Source: Albula goreensis
Lineage: Eukaryota; Chordata; Actinopteri; Albuliformes; Albulidae
Direction: 5' to 3'
Length of the DNA: 64,000 bases
Assembly (NCBI GenBank): GCA_022829145.1
Contig: CM040741.1
Coordinates: 61,689,047-61,753,046 of the forward strand
The notes beneath the pieces are model-generated. The model searched no databases. It saw only the letters and a program-made list of their open reading frames with translations, and was not told the origin of the DNA. Below are positions 24,801-39,800 of this stretch, in pieces. Both the position numbers and the translations under genes were made by a program. Position 1 is the stretch's first letter. Each line of letters starts with the position of its first letter.

Positions 24801-27800
24801 ATATCCACTTAACCCTATAAGAATTTTGATCCTGAAAGCAAACTAACAAGATAAAGAAGTTTAAGTGTATATTATTTGTGATGATTTGGCCCTTGGTTGC
24901 CCACCTTTTGTGTGCTGTGTAAAAGAGTGATTTTTTCACTCTCAGCAGGTGTTTTAGGGTATTTGTAGTTTACCTATATGATACCTTGATCCTCTGTACT
25001 CATGTGTTGGCTGATAAAACTGTGCAAATCTCTTCATAATAATGGATGACAAACGTAGCAGTTACTAGATTTCATGAATGTCTGATCTATATTTGGTTAA
25101 ACAATGAAACACATTTTTGAAAGCTTCCATGCTAAGGGTGTCAGATTACTAAATTAACTTTTGTTTTCCTCTGTCAACGTATGTAAATTCATACCCTCCT
25201 CATTGATTATTGACAAAGTTTGCATCAAAAATTTGATTTAAAAAAATTCAGTTTTTTCCTCAAACGAAACGGTTCCCAACTTCAGTACACTAATACCTCT
25301 TTTTCTGAAAAGTTTAAAATCAGCTGTATGTTTTTTTTCCTTCTTAAAGTCAATGATGAAATTTATTGTACCCCAGTAATAAGTGTATCCATTTTTGGCT
25401 TTGACAATGCTGGGAAAATGCCTCAGGTACACTTTTATGACCTTCAGGAACTCCTCAGCAGGGATTTTTCCACTTTGGCTACTTTGCTTTTTTTTTTTTT
25501 TGCCTCTGACCTGTTGTCTTGGGTTTGAGCTACAAACATTCCGTTGGAGTCTGTTCTGGAGGTATGAGCAGCCAGTACAGAACATTACTTTTGTCTGCCT
25601 TTCACCATTTCCTTGTAGACTTTGTTTCAGTCTTTGGACCATTATCATGCTGGAATGTCCTTTTTTCAACCAGCCCTGAGGTTCCTAACAGAAGGGAGGC
25701 TCCATGTTTTTATAAACAAATGTCCTGGTATACAGCAGCATCCATCCAAATTTGAAAAGGGTACCATGACCAGACGATTTAAATCAACCCCAAAGCAAAA
25801 CAGATCCAACATTGCATTTCACTGTGGGGATGCTGTTTTTCTTTTTTCCACACCAACGTCACCTTTCTGGCCCCAAACATTCTTGTGGACTTGCCTATAA
25901 GGCTGGATTTTAGTTTTATTCTCTAACATCTTTTTATGTCCATGTTTTTTTCATTTTCATCCAAATTTGGAACTTTTGACTGTAATCGTAGGCCTGTCCC
26001 ATCACTGCAGCATTCTCTGTTAGTTTGGCATCGAGGGGACGGCTAGCATGCTTGTCCTTTGTAATTCATCCCATTTCTTTTCTTGAGCTGTGCAGTCATT
26101 GGTGACCGCACTGCCAGAGGACTTCACTGCTTACACACATGGCACAGCCAGACTGAGGCTGCCTGACTGAGCAGAGGTGTAGTTCTTGGGCAGAAAGTAC
26201 CCTACGGACTGTAAGCCCTTCATACCTGGGCAGCCATATGGCCAGCTGTGCACTGCCCTGTGAGGCTGTTGGCTGTAGTTGGCTTTGGCGCTCTCATACT
26301 CCCGATTTCCAAGCTGTGGGGCACGTCGCTGCAATTATAACAATTGTTTTAGTTGGATGCAATACCCGACAGCCCCAATTTTTGTTTTGACTGACTGCAA
26401 AACCTGGACCCATGGGTCATTAAGAGGTTTGACATGTTTGTACCACTACTTTGTGTGTTGTGGGCTCAGAAGAGCCTTCTTCCGTGCAAATCTACCATGA
26501 GCACTGAATTCATGCGGTCTGTGTTCAATGGAAATTGGACATGGAAAGACACTGGCATGCAATGGAAAGAGATTTTCGACATTTGCCTTTAAATTTGACC
26601 TGCAATTAAAGCAATTTGTATTTTTTTCCCTTATAATAACATGTTGGCGTGGATGGTAATTACTGAAATGAATGAAAATGTGTTTGCATTGAAAAACAAA
26701 GGAAGCAAAGAAACATTTGATTTTATTTGTAAATTAGACGTAGGATAAATGTTGACTGAGTCTAGACTGTTATAACTAATTCTGATTATGCCAGACTTCC
26801 TGTGCCACATCTCTCACAATATTCTGTAGTTGTATTGTCTTGCATTCCTAACAAGGCAGAGGTTGTTGTGGTAACTTTCTTCATTCAATTCTATTTTTTA
26901 AATGTATTTAAAATCGTGTTTTAAATATGATTCAGCTTGTGGGGGTCAATGACGTAGTGTTTGGAATTTCCGGGCAACTGACTTTAATCATATCAGTGAA
27001 TTCTGCTAATGGAATTCTTACACCGGAGAATAACATCCCTTTGTACCTAAATGGTAATACAACTGTTTAACACTTACCTGAAGTTCCAGAAAACACCATT
27101 AAGTTCTGGACAATATGAGCTTGGTGCAGGGTGACATTAACAAAGGATTAAGACAAGTACAAGGTGTGAGTAAATGGGGTCATTTTATCTTTATCAAATG
27201 AAGTTATTGGTGTGATGTGCTTTTTTGTTAGAGCAGTTTTGGTAGTGATTACATTTTAAATGGCATCTCTTTAAATCAAAGCACCTAAAATCACACATTC
27301 ACATTACTTATGTTAAACTGTCTTCTTGATACAATGGAATGAATACACCTGTATGTATTTGTCTGTCTGTCTGTAAATCCATGTTATTATCAACCACACC
27401 AAGTGTCACCAAGCCTCAGTGCAGTATTTAAATACCTGAAAGCTGTGTAAGCATGTAAGTTTTTAAAGACTTTAGGTTCATAAAAGCCTAAGATCCTGAA
27501 TGGAAATGAACAGATAATTACTGTTTGTGCAGCATTAAGTTAGCTTTCACTTCTCATTGTAAGTGGTTGAATGTGAACACTGCTGTTGTCAATCATGTCA
27601 TATTACACAATTACACATTTTCAGAATGCATTTTTTCATGATGAGCTGTGTTTCAGCTGTATTTTGGTTGATTCTTTTCATAGAGAGCTGTGCTGCCAGC
27701 TGATTGTCCCTGACTAAGATTGTGTTACTGTTTATTACTATTTATAGGTGTTTTTTTAGCACTGATGCTTTCATTATTTTATGTGGGCCTGGTTTTTTAA

Positions 27801-30800
27801 TGTGTACATTAAATATACATAATCGTAGTCACTTAGATTATGAGTCCTTCAAAATATCTTACAGTGGAAATGAATAATTCCTGTTTAATCAGTATACTTT
27901 TTATGGTTCAGTGTGAACTGCCTCCACGTACTCCTATTGGTTGTGCTCAGTTTTGTGTATAAAGTTTCAGTGCCTTTTGGGCAGTCTTTCAGGTGTGTCT
28001 CATTGACCCCTTTCACTTTAACAGCTGGCAGGTTTAGTTTGATCTGCCTTTAAATTCTTGATGTGTTATTGACAAACAGCTTTGACTGCAGCATCACTGC
28101 TGGCCAATGCCTTCCAGTAAAACCGTTAGCATTTTGTGGGAATGTCCATTGAGTCGAAACGATCAGACGTCTTACTCCACCACAGGCCATGGTGCATGCT
28201 TCTTAGAGCAGGAGAGCTGAGCTTGCGTCTGTGCCAACCTGTCACGCGTTGGATGTTTACCAGCCAGTCACAGAGGGAATAATCTTTGTTGTCTCCTCCA
28301 AGCGTTTCTTTACTGTCAGACTGGTGATGTTTTTTTGGAAAACCAGTTCCCTCTGCCCTTGATTCACAACAGTGAGGCCATTGATGAATGCAGAGACCTA
28401 ACCTACCATTTTTCTATCTGTCATGTCTCTTAAGCTTCAGCCTCTTCGCACAAATTCCATTTTGACTGAAACTCTTTACATGGGTGTTGACATCATCTGA
28501 TAATTGCGCTTGGCTGGTGTTTTGAAAAGACTCCCCGCTTTGATTGAGCTGACACTTCACAGGGGTGTTGTGGCATGTGAACATACTTGTACTGTTTTGT
28601 TTGGATTATAAAAAATACTATCTTAACTGGGTTTAATATCCTTTATGCTTGCGTTTTTGTTTAAAAGGAACATCAGGCAGTTGAATGATAATATAAAACA
28701 GAGAGAAAGTGTTTATTTCGAACAGGCAACCATTTGAACATTAGCCACATAAGTGTCATTACAAGGATATGCTTTGAACAACTAAATGCTTTCCTTGGGG
28801 GGTGATTTTGAAATTCCTGTAAAGGGAATTTATTTATCTCTTACATATAAATGTTAAATGAAAAAAGGAATTGCTTTGAACTATGCATATTCATAGAAAA
28901 ACCCTTAGTGAACTATTAGTCTCAAGACTGCCTGGATAGTTAGGTTTATCGGTAGTCACTGCTGGGGTAAAACGCTTTGCCGTATCATAGTATCGGACAC
29001 TCCAGTCCAAGAATTTCCTCTTGCACCATCAATATATTCCTGAGACATGTCCCAGCAAGACAAGTGATTGGTTTACGGCTCTAAGCAGGGAAACGAGATC
29101 GAAATCAGGGGCAGGAGAGAGGCAGCAAAAGCAGGAAGGGACAAGCATGAGTCAGCTGAAGGTTCAGGAAACGTTCTGGGAGAAGTAGAATTGTTAATAA
29201 AAAGGAATACTGTAATTGCTTATTTTATTGAGGGGAAAAGGGGGTGGAGTCAACAACAGAGGGCAACAGCAACGGGTGGTGGCAGTCTGAGGAGAGGTTG
29301 AAACGCAGAGAACGGTTTGCTTGGGATTTTTTTGGTTGCATGAGTCAATAAACCCAAAAACCTTGGGAAAAAGCACATTTTATGACCCCTTGTTGGACCC
29401 TTTTAGCTGTTTGCTATTATGTTGTTTTAAGTCTGCATTTCTCTCCAGTAAACATAGCCACCTTTGTTTGGACATGTGGTGAGAGATCGCTGAAAAGTGA
29501 AATGGGTTACCCTCACAGATTGACACAACTGGATTCAGAATTAGAACAAGGATTGATTAGCAGTCTTTGGTCACTTGATTTATTCTGCATTGACGCACGT
29601 AATCAATATGACTTCGCTCTTCTTCACTATAAGGCTGAGGTGTGGATTTCCAAGCTCACTCAGTTACTGATGGATGACATTGAAATATTGATTGGCAATA
29701 TTGATTTCTTTAATTTTTGTAAGTAAGTATCTGTGACACAGTAGCAGGTCAGTCTCCAGTACAGTTAGCTCTAGCTATTTTACTGTCATTGACTGTTACT
29801 AAATGCATTCATTTAAGATTTTGACACAGTAACACTGGGGTCATAACTGCAGTTGTATGTTTTGGAAATATAACAAAGGATTGGAAGAAATTCTTCAAAT
29901 CTTAACTGCTAATCGCTATTTCAAACACTCACCAAGACTAGGAAAAAAGATGGGCTGGAGATAATAGATCCCATTCACAAAATTTCAAGGAATTTTCTGT
30001 CATGGGCCGGTTTCAGATCTCTATCTTAATGACTGCTGACTTTTAAAGCCCAGCTCCGAAACCAGTGAAAGCTCCCTTTAAGAGACTTGTATTAATTACC
30101 GACCCATAACTGCGATGGCAGGGTCACGTGACCTCATTACTCTGCCAGAACTTGTTCAGGGCTCATCGTTTTGGCACTGGCTTCCTCTCACACTCGTCCC
30201 CCGAGGAGATCAACCGAAGATAACCTCAGTCCTCAGTTCTGTCAATGTTGCCACAGCTGCTGGCCCCTTCCTTTTGGTCCAAATCCTGGAAATACTGACC
30301 TAATTACTAAAACAGGGGCCTTGATACCACAGGGCTGGCTGCAATACTTAGGTCTTTTCCAGGTTAAAAATGCCCTTTGCAAATCACTACCTGCCCCAAA
30401 GCTGTTTCTGAATTAATTCTCAGATTATCTTGGCACGCTAGCTGTGCTAAATTCCATTTCAGTGCGCTAATATTCAGATTTTCATTTAGAACTGATAACC
30501 CACCTCCATACTATAAAGGACACATATGGGAAAATGTATAGTGTACCCTACACAAAGGCATATTGTGTTTTAGCCAGTCATAATGCAATAGGAGACAAAC
30601 TGTCTATTGATCATACACTTTTAACCAGTTCAAAAAAATAACTGAATACAGCATGTAAAGATATTTTTGAAAAAAAAAAAAGAAATAATAGGATCCTAAA
30701 TCCATGATGTGGTTGCTAAAAATTGTATGCCCTTCTTTTTCTTGGATTTTCATGGAAAGAAATATTAACTAGACAGTTTTTAGGAACACACTTAGCTGCA

Positions 30801-33800
30801 TTTTCTCATGTGAGAGTGTGTGAGTGTGTGTGTGTTTCAGAGACCCATGGTGGATATAAAATGGTGCATGCAGTTTTAATGGTTGAGGAAAAAAGTGGCC
30901 TGAAATAATGGATCCCAGGTTTTTTCTCCCTCAAACACGCATTAATTAAGAGTGAGAAAAGGCGCCAGGTGAGAAACCGCGCTGCATCAGCCACCACAAT
31001 AACATTGACGAATTGCTGATTGCCGTAACTGATTCACTCCACCTCTTTTACATTTGGCCATTTTGCATTCACAGAATCACAGCAGATCTTTGAGGCGGTG
31101 TGCATTTTTCAGGAAAACGCTAGCAATTTTCCTAACTGTCTCAAGTCAGCCAATTGAAAGTGACACGGCTTGCAGACATGCAGTTTCTATAAAAGTCATT
31201 CTAGATAGCATAGTATTGGATAACAAACCGTACAGAATATGCTAGTTGTTGCTTTTTTATCATGCCCTGCGTGTGAATGTTTTTTTAAAGATTCCAAGGG
31301 AGATATTTGTTGTGTTTTTTCTTCATGCATGGTTTCTGCCCGGCAAGAAAAGTGTTACATTTTGTTTGTTTTTGTTGCATTTGTACTAACAGAAGAATTA
31401 AGCATCCTCATTGATTGATTTGTAGTCAAAGGGTTTGGCATCTCCAGTTGTTTTAAAATACCCTGCAGGTCATGAAAACATTATGTTCTTTTGACTGACA
31501 GCGACAGGTTGAATGCTAAAAGTAGCATTTATACATGCTTATTTAATATTTCACATCTGACAAACATAATCATACATTTCTCCTTTCTTCACACTTCTTA
31601 GAAAGTTTTAAAGACTTTACAGTTTTAAACATCTGGACAGAGACAGTGAGTGAACATGACTAAATTTATGATGACAGTTCTGGTAAATGGCTAGTGGTGT
31701 GCTTCACAGATGTTTGAGCTGACACGTAATGCACAAGATCGTGTGAATGCAGTTTAACAATTTTTGGGGCTTTGCTTTTAAGGTTGAAACTCCTACAGTG
31801 GACAAAAATGAAATGTATTACACAGAGTAATTGTTCTTATATGTATTTCAAAACTATGAGTTAACAATTTGACAGAAGTAGAGTACAACAAAATAATGTG
31901 TCCTATCTTATTATTGCACAAGTTTGGACAGTCAGAATAGACCCTGTCATGCTGCAAAGAAACTGAATGGTATTTTCTGGCAATTTATATGAACCTTTGA
32001 AACTAACAATAGTTTAAGTATTCACACATTTGATTGAATGTACACATTTGCTTAACAATAATATAGGTATTCAAAATTTGTTATGTTGAATAATTTCTGC
32101 ATTCTCTATTTGAAAACCCAGATTTTAGTGATATATGTGACAGTTTGCTCCCTCTTAGAGGAGAGATCATTTTATAGCAGTGTGGTGCTGATGTATAAAT
32201 TATGTATTTTGACTGACTCTTTTTCTTCAACATGATTAAAATGGTGAATATGAAAAAAGGGGAATGATGTAAAGTTAAAAAAAAAAACCATCTAAACTGT
32301 TTAAAAAGAGTAATATAAATCTCCTTCATTTCCCAAATAAATTCCCCTTCAATAGTTCAATACTATTTCTGCCAAAACAGTGTGTCCATACTTCTACTAT
32401 TAATAGTAATAAAAGTAATATACATATTAACCAATGGTATTAACTACTATCTTCTGGTTAAGTGTTTAGAAAGGAAAATTTATTGTTCTATAGCAACAAA
32501 AAAGTATGGTATGTTGTGCATTTGAGGACATATTTATGAACATAACTGGGAGCCATTTCCCCCCTGAGGTCTCTATTATGGTTTCAATTCATGCCAATTT
32601 TGTTTTCAGTTACTAATTTTCCAGCTCTTATAGGAAGTTTCATTGACGTCTGGAGTGAATATTGGCTATATGATTGTGATACCAGGCAGCAATTTTTTTT
32701 TCATCCAAGTTTATCTTACATAATAAAAAAGAATAAGGACAAATTAGAGGGGGAAATTGTTGGATGGTGAAAGGCCCACAAGAGGACACAGAGCCACAGA
32801 GCCCCATAAAACATGCAGTGTTTAAAGTTGATCGTATTCTCTGGCTGAGTCTCGCTTTAAGCAGCACACAGTTGTGGGATGAAAATGAAAAACCAAGTCG
32901 GAGAGGGATAATGTGCCAATGACAAATTACTAACAAGCATGCTATCTAGTGTAAAAGCGGCCAAATTGTGGCAAAGTATTGGTTGTGCGACAGTCATTAT
33001 GCACTAGGCTTGGACATTTCTTTTTAGTGTTTGGTCTTTCAAGGTGTTTCTCACTTGTCCAGGTAGTGCTTGTGTAATATGGCTATCACAAAGTGGAATA
33101 AAGGCTATGGACCTGGGCTTATAACTCAAAGGTTGCAGGCTTAAATCCCTGGTAATATAATGTTCGTATTTCTCATTGTGTTTTATGTTTCGAGGTAATA
33201 CTGTAACATTTCAACAACACATAGAACACAGAAATTGACTTCTCCAGGAGTCAATAAAACGGTGCATTAAAATGAAATGCTTTCAAACAGAACTGTGTTT
33301 ATTTAAGTGCTTATGAGTTATGAAATACTAAGGAAATGTCATATGACTAAACACCCTCTTTAAAAGAATCTCACTGCCATGATTCAAGTCTGTACCACCA
33401 CAGGAATTCATTGCCTAGTGTCGCTCTGACTCTAAACGTACAGTACAAAAAGACATTTCAACTAAAAGCTACATAAGTATCAATCATATATTCTCCAAAA
33501 TACTTCAAATTCTAAACTATAATTCCTGCAAAAAAAAAAAAGTTAGGCCAAGCTTATATCCAAGCATTTGGTCAGTAAAACACAAACCAAATAATGCTAT
33601 CCATTGGGTTGGGGCCTTATGTCATTATCACAGCCTGAAAATCATGTGATCTTTCAAACGTGCTTTCAACATGCTAGCAGCGATTCAGAATGGTGGCTAA
33701 TCAAGATGTGTTCATGTGCCTGCACTGGAGAAGGTTTAAAAATACAAATTGACTTGTGGGTTTGGTAAAGGATTGGTGTCATTATGACCAGTCAATTAAG

Positions 33801-36800
33801 CCATTTCTTCTCTTTATATAATGAAATGGTAATTTTATCTCATATTATAATTAAGAGTAAGCAGAAAGTTATGGGAGGCTTCAACAGGAGCAATCCTCTC
33901 AATAGAATACTAATGTACTTGTCTGCGAGGTCCAAAGTCACTGCTGTGCTTTATGACGCCTCCAATAAGCTTCATTAGGGAAAAGATGTCAGGAAAGTGT
34001 GCTAACAATGTGCATGGTTGGCTTTATTTTGTAACCTGTATCCACTATCTGTTTAAAAAGACCTGGGCTATTGTGATCCAGTCAGAATAATGACCTGTGC
34101 ATGTGTTTTAAGGTGGAGGCCTGGAGTGATGTCATATATATTAGTATGGAAACACACATGGATGAAATGCAATGCATGGTTTCAGAAACTTGCATGCATT
34201 TCATGTATTTAGTTTGGCATTGTTTGGAAGTTTTCAGCAAGTATGAAAGGTTTTCTCCCTTTACTGTAACAATATCACATAGGTTACTGTTCAGCTATTG
34301 AACTTTTGAGTTATAAAGTTGTTTCTCAGAAGCGAAGCCAGTTCTTAAACCAAGGGATATTTGACTGATCCCTCAGGTTGAGGTGGAATACACAGCACCT
34401 GAAACATTCGGCTGTGATCGGGTATTTCATCCCCTTAGTTCAGTGTTCATATGGGCACACTCATAATGGCAACAAACTGGACGTCAGCATTAAGAGGCGG
34501 TTTGGATGAATGAAAATGCAAACAGATTAACTCACATGAAGGTCTCACAGCGCCTGATGTTTTTGTTGACACACCCTCGCACACGCACCGCCCCTCCCAT
34601 GGTGACATAAATGCCTTTATTGCAGACCATGAAAGTACTAAATGTGGTGGATGTGGAGGAAAGAAATATTCAATTAATTGAGCAATTTCTCCAACCGCCC
34701 AGGTCAATCTTCACTACATTTTTACATCACTGTTCTCATCAAAATGGAGCCCAAATGGTGGAATTCGGAGCAATGTTTAACCTGTTTTTGTTGAGATAAA
34801 ATCATCACTATGTTTCTCAGAAACTTTTCCCTCTCATTTAAAATAATTTATTGCTACTGTAAGTGTCACTGTGTATTTCAATTGGACTTAAATAGAATGG
34901 TACTATGGAAACATGGACATATTTATGGTATTATGAGATCATGTTCTTCAAAACATGTATGCCATCAACATTATGTACTGCTCTGAAATGTTTTTGTTGG
35001 AAATCGTAATCTGTCTACTGGCAACCAGTATTGAAATAATATCTTAAACACTTTACTTGCCTCCCATTTACATTTTATGCCACATTGTTTAGTTATGCTC
35101 CAGTTACAACCACCTGCTCTCCGATTAGCTAAACATGTAGATGTGCCTTCTTCACAGAGTGCCAGTCAAGATGCTAATGTACTTTAGAATTAGAGAAGAT
35201 GGCTGTGTGCAGACATATATAAACAAATGTCCGTGTATAATACACAGACTAGACTTTATGAAGCAACTGAATTATTGTCTGTGATAAGCTACATGTATAT
35301 TTATGCTGTTGTGGTAATGAATGTAAAAATAGAATGTAAAGAGCTGGTTCACATTAGAGAGGTCAGTATTGCCATTGAATTTTATATGTTGTGTTTTGTA
35401 TGTATTTTGTATATTGTATACTTGGTACTGCTGAAATATTTGCTCTGATACAGTCCAAAAATCACTGTTAAAAATATTTATAGTACTCAATATTGAAGTG
35501 ACTGTACACATACAACTTGCCTACACTTGTTTAAGCATTAAGTCATGATCCTGAAGAGGTAATTCAAAGTGTTCATTAAAATGCACAGTAGTTTGTTGTT
35601 AACTTAGAGTTTTTTTTGTTTTATTGCAAATATAAATAAACAGACAAATTGCTCAGAAAATACTAACACCATAATTTTTTACTAAAAGTTTATGCTGGAC
35701 CTCCTCACACTTTGATTCTGTCATTTGAAATGTAAAAAAAGATATTAAGGAGTTTAGCAGAAAAAAACCTTGTTGTAAATAAATAAACATACCACTTTGA
35801 TGGGCTTTGTAAGACCCCAGAAGATCCTTTTAAAATCGGTAACAGTGGAGAGCATTTTCTTTGCTTTTTTCCCTTGATTTATTTTGGTTCCTTTCCAAGA
35901 GACAGCAGGACTCCCTGGCATGACTCAGTGCTTGCTAATGTTAAGCTGGAATGGATGCGAGGCGGGCCTCGGATGGCGGTCTGTGTCGACTGTGGTCTAA
36001 CACTTGAGGAAATGTCTTGTAACTGGGAGGACCGCCCCAGTACTGGCAGTGGTCCCCCGGCAAACGCAACATATGGAAATAATGTCTACAGACGCCAGTA
36101 TGGAGCAGATGGCATGAAACAATATGTGATTGTGTATGCACAAATGACATGCATACAAACACATACACACTCATGCAAGGGCGCACACACATAGCCATGT
36201 GCCTCGCATAGTTAGGTATTGCATTTCTTTGTAGCCCTTGGTTTTTGAGGAATAAAAATGTGCTGTTGGCTCCAGTGTTGTGGGAACCTGTCATCAACAT
36301 GGTCCAAAGCACCATTACGACACAGACCAGCTCCTTAATCAGAGCACATATTATGCAGTACATAAAGTTCAGCAAGTGAGACATTAATCAGAGGAGGTGG
36401 AAAAGCTATGTTGAATTAATATTAATAACTAAACACTGGAATGGAGAAAATCTGTGAATTATAAGAGTGTGCTATTTTATACGAAAGTTGGCAGTTTAAA
36501 ATGTCCGTGCTCTCTTGTGTTCTTTTTCACAGTATTATACATCTCCGGTCCACTGGACACCTTTCTGGGGATAATGAAGCTATTTCAGAGTGAAGGACTA
36601 CCTCCAGAGGACTATGCTATCTTCTATTTGGATATGTTTGCCAAGAGTCTTCGAGATAAAGATTACAAACCCTGGCAAAGCTCAGAAATCCATCTGACAG
36701 ATCCCATTAAGCTTTTCAAGGTACAGTACCATGTGCAAAATGTTTTAGATGGAAAATAACTTTCTAATTAATTTGAGTGAATTAAAATGTCTTATTTGAT

Positions 36801-39800
36801 TCTGATAATTCAACAGGATGTGTCAAAATACTCTAATCTTGCAGAGGAAGTGGGTCTGAGTACTTTACTTTGTCAAAGTGCATCCCTGAATGATGCAAAG
36901 ATTTGTAAATCTTGTTTCCTCATCACTCACAAAATAGCATTTGTTTAAAGGCTTTGAACTACTGGTTTTACCAGGTTTTTTGGTGGTAAACAATTATATG
37001 TGTGCTTAGTTTTGCAGTGTAGCGTTTGTGCTTGGTTACACAGGATTCCTTATTTGTGGTGTAAAGCTGTGAATGTGTGCTCTTTGCATTGGATCCATTG
37101 GTCCTCTGTAATGTGTATGTGTTTCACAGATGTTTCAGCTAAACATGTAGGGCATTTCACACAAGTTGTGAGGGAAACTCATGCGGAACTGATTTTACTC
37201 AAGCCCTGTTGGGAAACATAGTCAGGGATTACTTACGTTTTGAAAACCTATGCAATGATGGGAAGTTAGATTGTTGCATAAAATTAAATATGTATCCAGA
37301 TTCATATGACAGTATAGTATTTTAATTCTCAGTAGGTGAGTAATAAGTCAGGTGGAGGTGTTTTTTTATATTGTCACTTTAAATAACATTTTCATTTATT
37401 TTGTTTAGATATATTGTGTTTTCTTTGACTTCAAAGGCATTTTTGACATGTGAACAGACCAGACTTTACCTACTTGCCACACCACTCCCCTCCAACTGAA
37501 TAAATACTTAAAATGAAAAATACACAACCAAACAAGTAACCATTCAATTAAAATGATAATATTCAGTACCCAGTAACACTGTGAATTGACTGGGGATGAC
37601 TTCAACAAATATCTGTAAATATTTACTAACAAATCATTATTATTTACTAAACAAATAACATACAGCTGTATTTGTCATCATAACTTCTATAGCTCATGTA
37701 GAATAAATGGCATAAGGTACAGCAGTGGGTTTCTTTTTTTTTGGTTTTGGATTTTTTTTTTTGGTTGTTTTAATGGTATTTTTGTGTTCATATTTAATGA
37801 GGTATTTGTATGGTAAGGCCTGCTCTATGTAATCTCTCCCTTTCATGTGAAATCACCTTTGGCTGTCTGTATCAGTCAAGAAGCAGGTAAGTAGCTGGCT
37901 AGCTAGCTATTTCAGTAAACCATACAATAACATTATTAACCCTGTCAGTGCAACAATGATGAGCACAGTTTACATATATGACTGATGTACTCTGTCTTTG
38001 GTAGTGTTAGATAGCCTATCTATTAACACAATGTAAGATTTCACAGTTCCATACAGTTTCCAGTTACACCAATATGATATATATCCATATAGCTGTATAT
38101 GTAATGAATCGTTGATATTCTTCATGCCAACCATGTTTGCCATGTTATGCTAATCACAAAACCATTAAATATATATAAATATGCTAAAATATCACACACT
38201 TTGCAAGATCTGCGATCGGAGAAAAAATATTTTTCTTTGTGAAATATTCCAGAGAGGGAAATATCTATTCTTTGAGGGGAAAATACCATGTTTTGTTGCA
38301 ATCTTATTTTTCAATGTCTTGCTGATGGTACAGTGAGCTATCTCAATCTTCACAGAGACAAGATGAGATAAACTATGTCTTTTGTTTGTAAGTAATGACT
38401 AACATTTTATTAATGAGCATCTTAAGTAGACTGAATAATTAATAATTAATAAAATGTTATTTACATACTAACACTAAAATTGTTATTAACCACATTCCTT
38501 ACTGTAAAAGAAGGGAGTCAGTAATGGGAGACCCATTGTGTTTAATGATCTATTTCAAGGAAAAAGTGAAGGAGTTACACTGTTCATCACAAAATGTGAC
38601 ACAATGTTAGCTAGCAAGTCAAGACAACCCAGATGTTGAGAACATGTGGCAGGCAGATTTGGGCCCCTCGTTAATTCCGGACTTTAATCTCCAGCCCTCC
38701 CAGCAACACTCTATAATCTGTGAAGGCAACTCTGCCACTATCAACCTATGGAGAGGAAAACCAAGAGTGCAGAAACCTCTTGCATCTCTTTCCAAAACAA
38801 ATGTTTCTACAATCAATGTGCTTCGGTTATCAAGTTTTCTTTTCCAGGACAGTCTCTGATAATGTCATTGTGAAGAAAATGTATCAGGAGTAAAACCATT
38901 TACTAGGGTTACCTTAGGTTTTTTATCCTGTTTTTCACTGACATTTCCCCTGACTTCACAACTCCTTACTGTTATCTCTTCCCCCCGCAGTCTGTGTTTG
39001 TGATATCATACAGAGAGCCAGACAACCCTGAGTACACAGAATTTCAGCGTGATCTCCATGCCAGGGCTAAGCAGGACTACTCAGTCAAACTGGAGCCCTC
39101 CCTGGTAAGTTAACTGTGACCCTTACAAAGAAACCAGGCTGGCAATGTTTACCTGAGGTCTCAATTAATAAATAAAGCTACATTTTTGCATAAAGCAACA
39201 CTTGGACACCAGAACTGTTTTTTATATGTCACATAATCATGTTATTTACTGTGAACTTTGTGAATGATGCTGTATGTCCAAGGGACACATTGTGCCCAGC
39301 TGAGGTTGATGTTTTCAGATTTTGCTAGCTCTTAAGTGGAACCATAAGAAGTCATTTTAATTAAATTAAAAAGTCTAATCACAAAGTCTTAAATGATTGT
39401 ATGCTAATGAAATGATCATACTGGATTTTTTTAAAACTATTTGGATAGTTGCTATCTGGATCCTTGCAGTATTTTATTTGTTTGGAAACACGGCTATCTT
39501 GAACAGACTAGGAAACACCAGTAATAAAAAATAATTGCATTTCTGCTGGACATTTGGCTGTAAAATTGTATAAACCACACCCTGAGAGTTTCCCCTCTGA
39601 GGCTGCAGCCAGGACAGAAAACATTCTGTGGTGGTGTTGAGTCTGCCAAATAAGGGACCTTATGCAGAACATACATACTGTAGCACAAAGCTAGCATATG
39701 GATGGAGTCACCCAGAGGCGATAGGGGTGTTTGAAATGACCATGTAGCCATTGGTGGTCGAACCATGTGACAGATGCGTATGTGTAATTTTCACTTCGTA

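Larger units (their letters stand above)
21847..36532 (+). other. npr2: Receptor intron 1, 14.7 kb
   Basis: This long first intron includes a decayed Tc1/mariner element (about 25150-26560), a tRNA-derived SINE head (33079-33160), a 12-bp palindromic E-box (30122-30133), a hairpin (34162-34204), a GT repeat (30812-30837) and A tracts near 30669 and 33530. A GC-richer block at about 35880-36130 has an open frame on each strand, but neither is recognisable. No further exon is supported. Confidence 0.8.

Noticed and set aside
35874-36384. Overlapping open frames of about 100-147 codons on both strands
   Set aside because: The block is GC-richer, so stops are rarer; neither frame has a recognisable motif or splice context, and exon 2 of the receptor begins just after.
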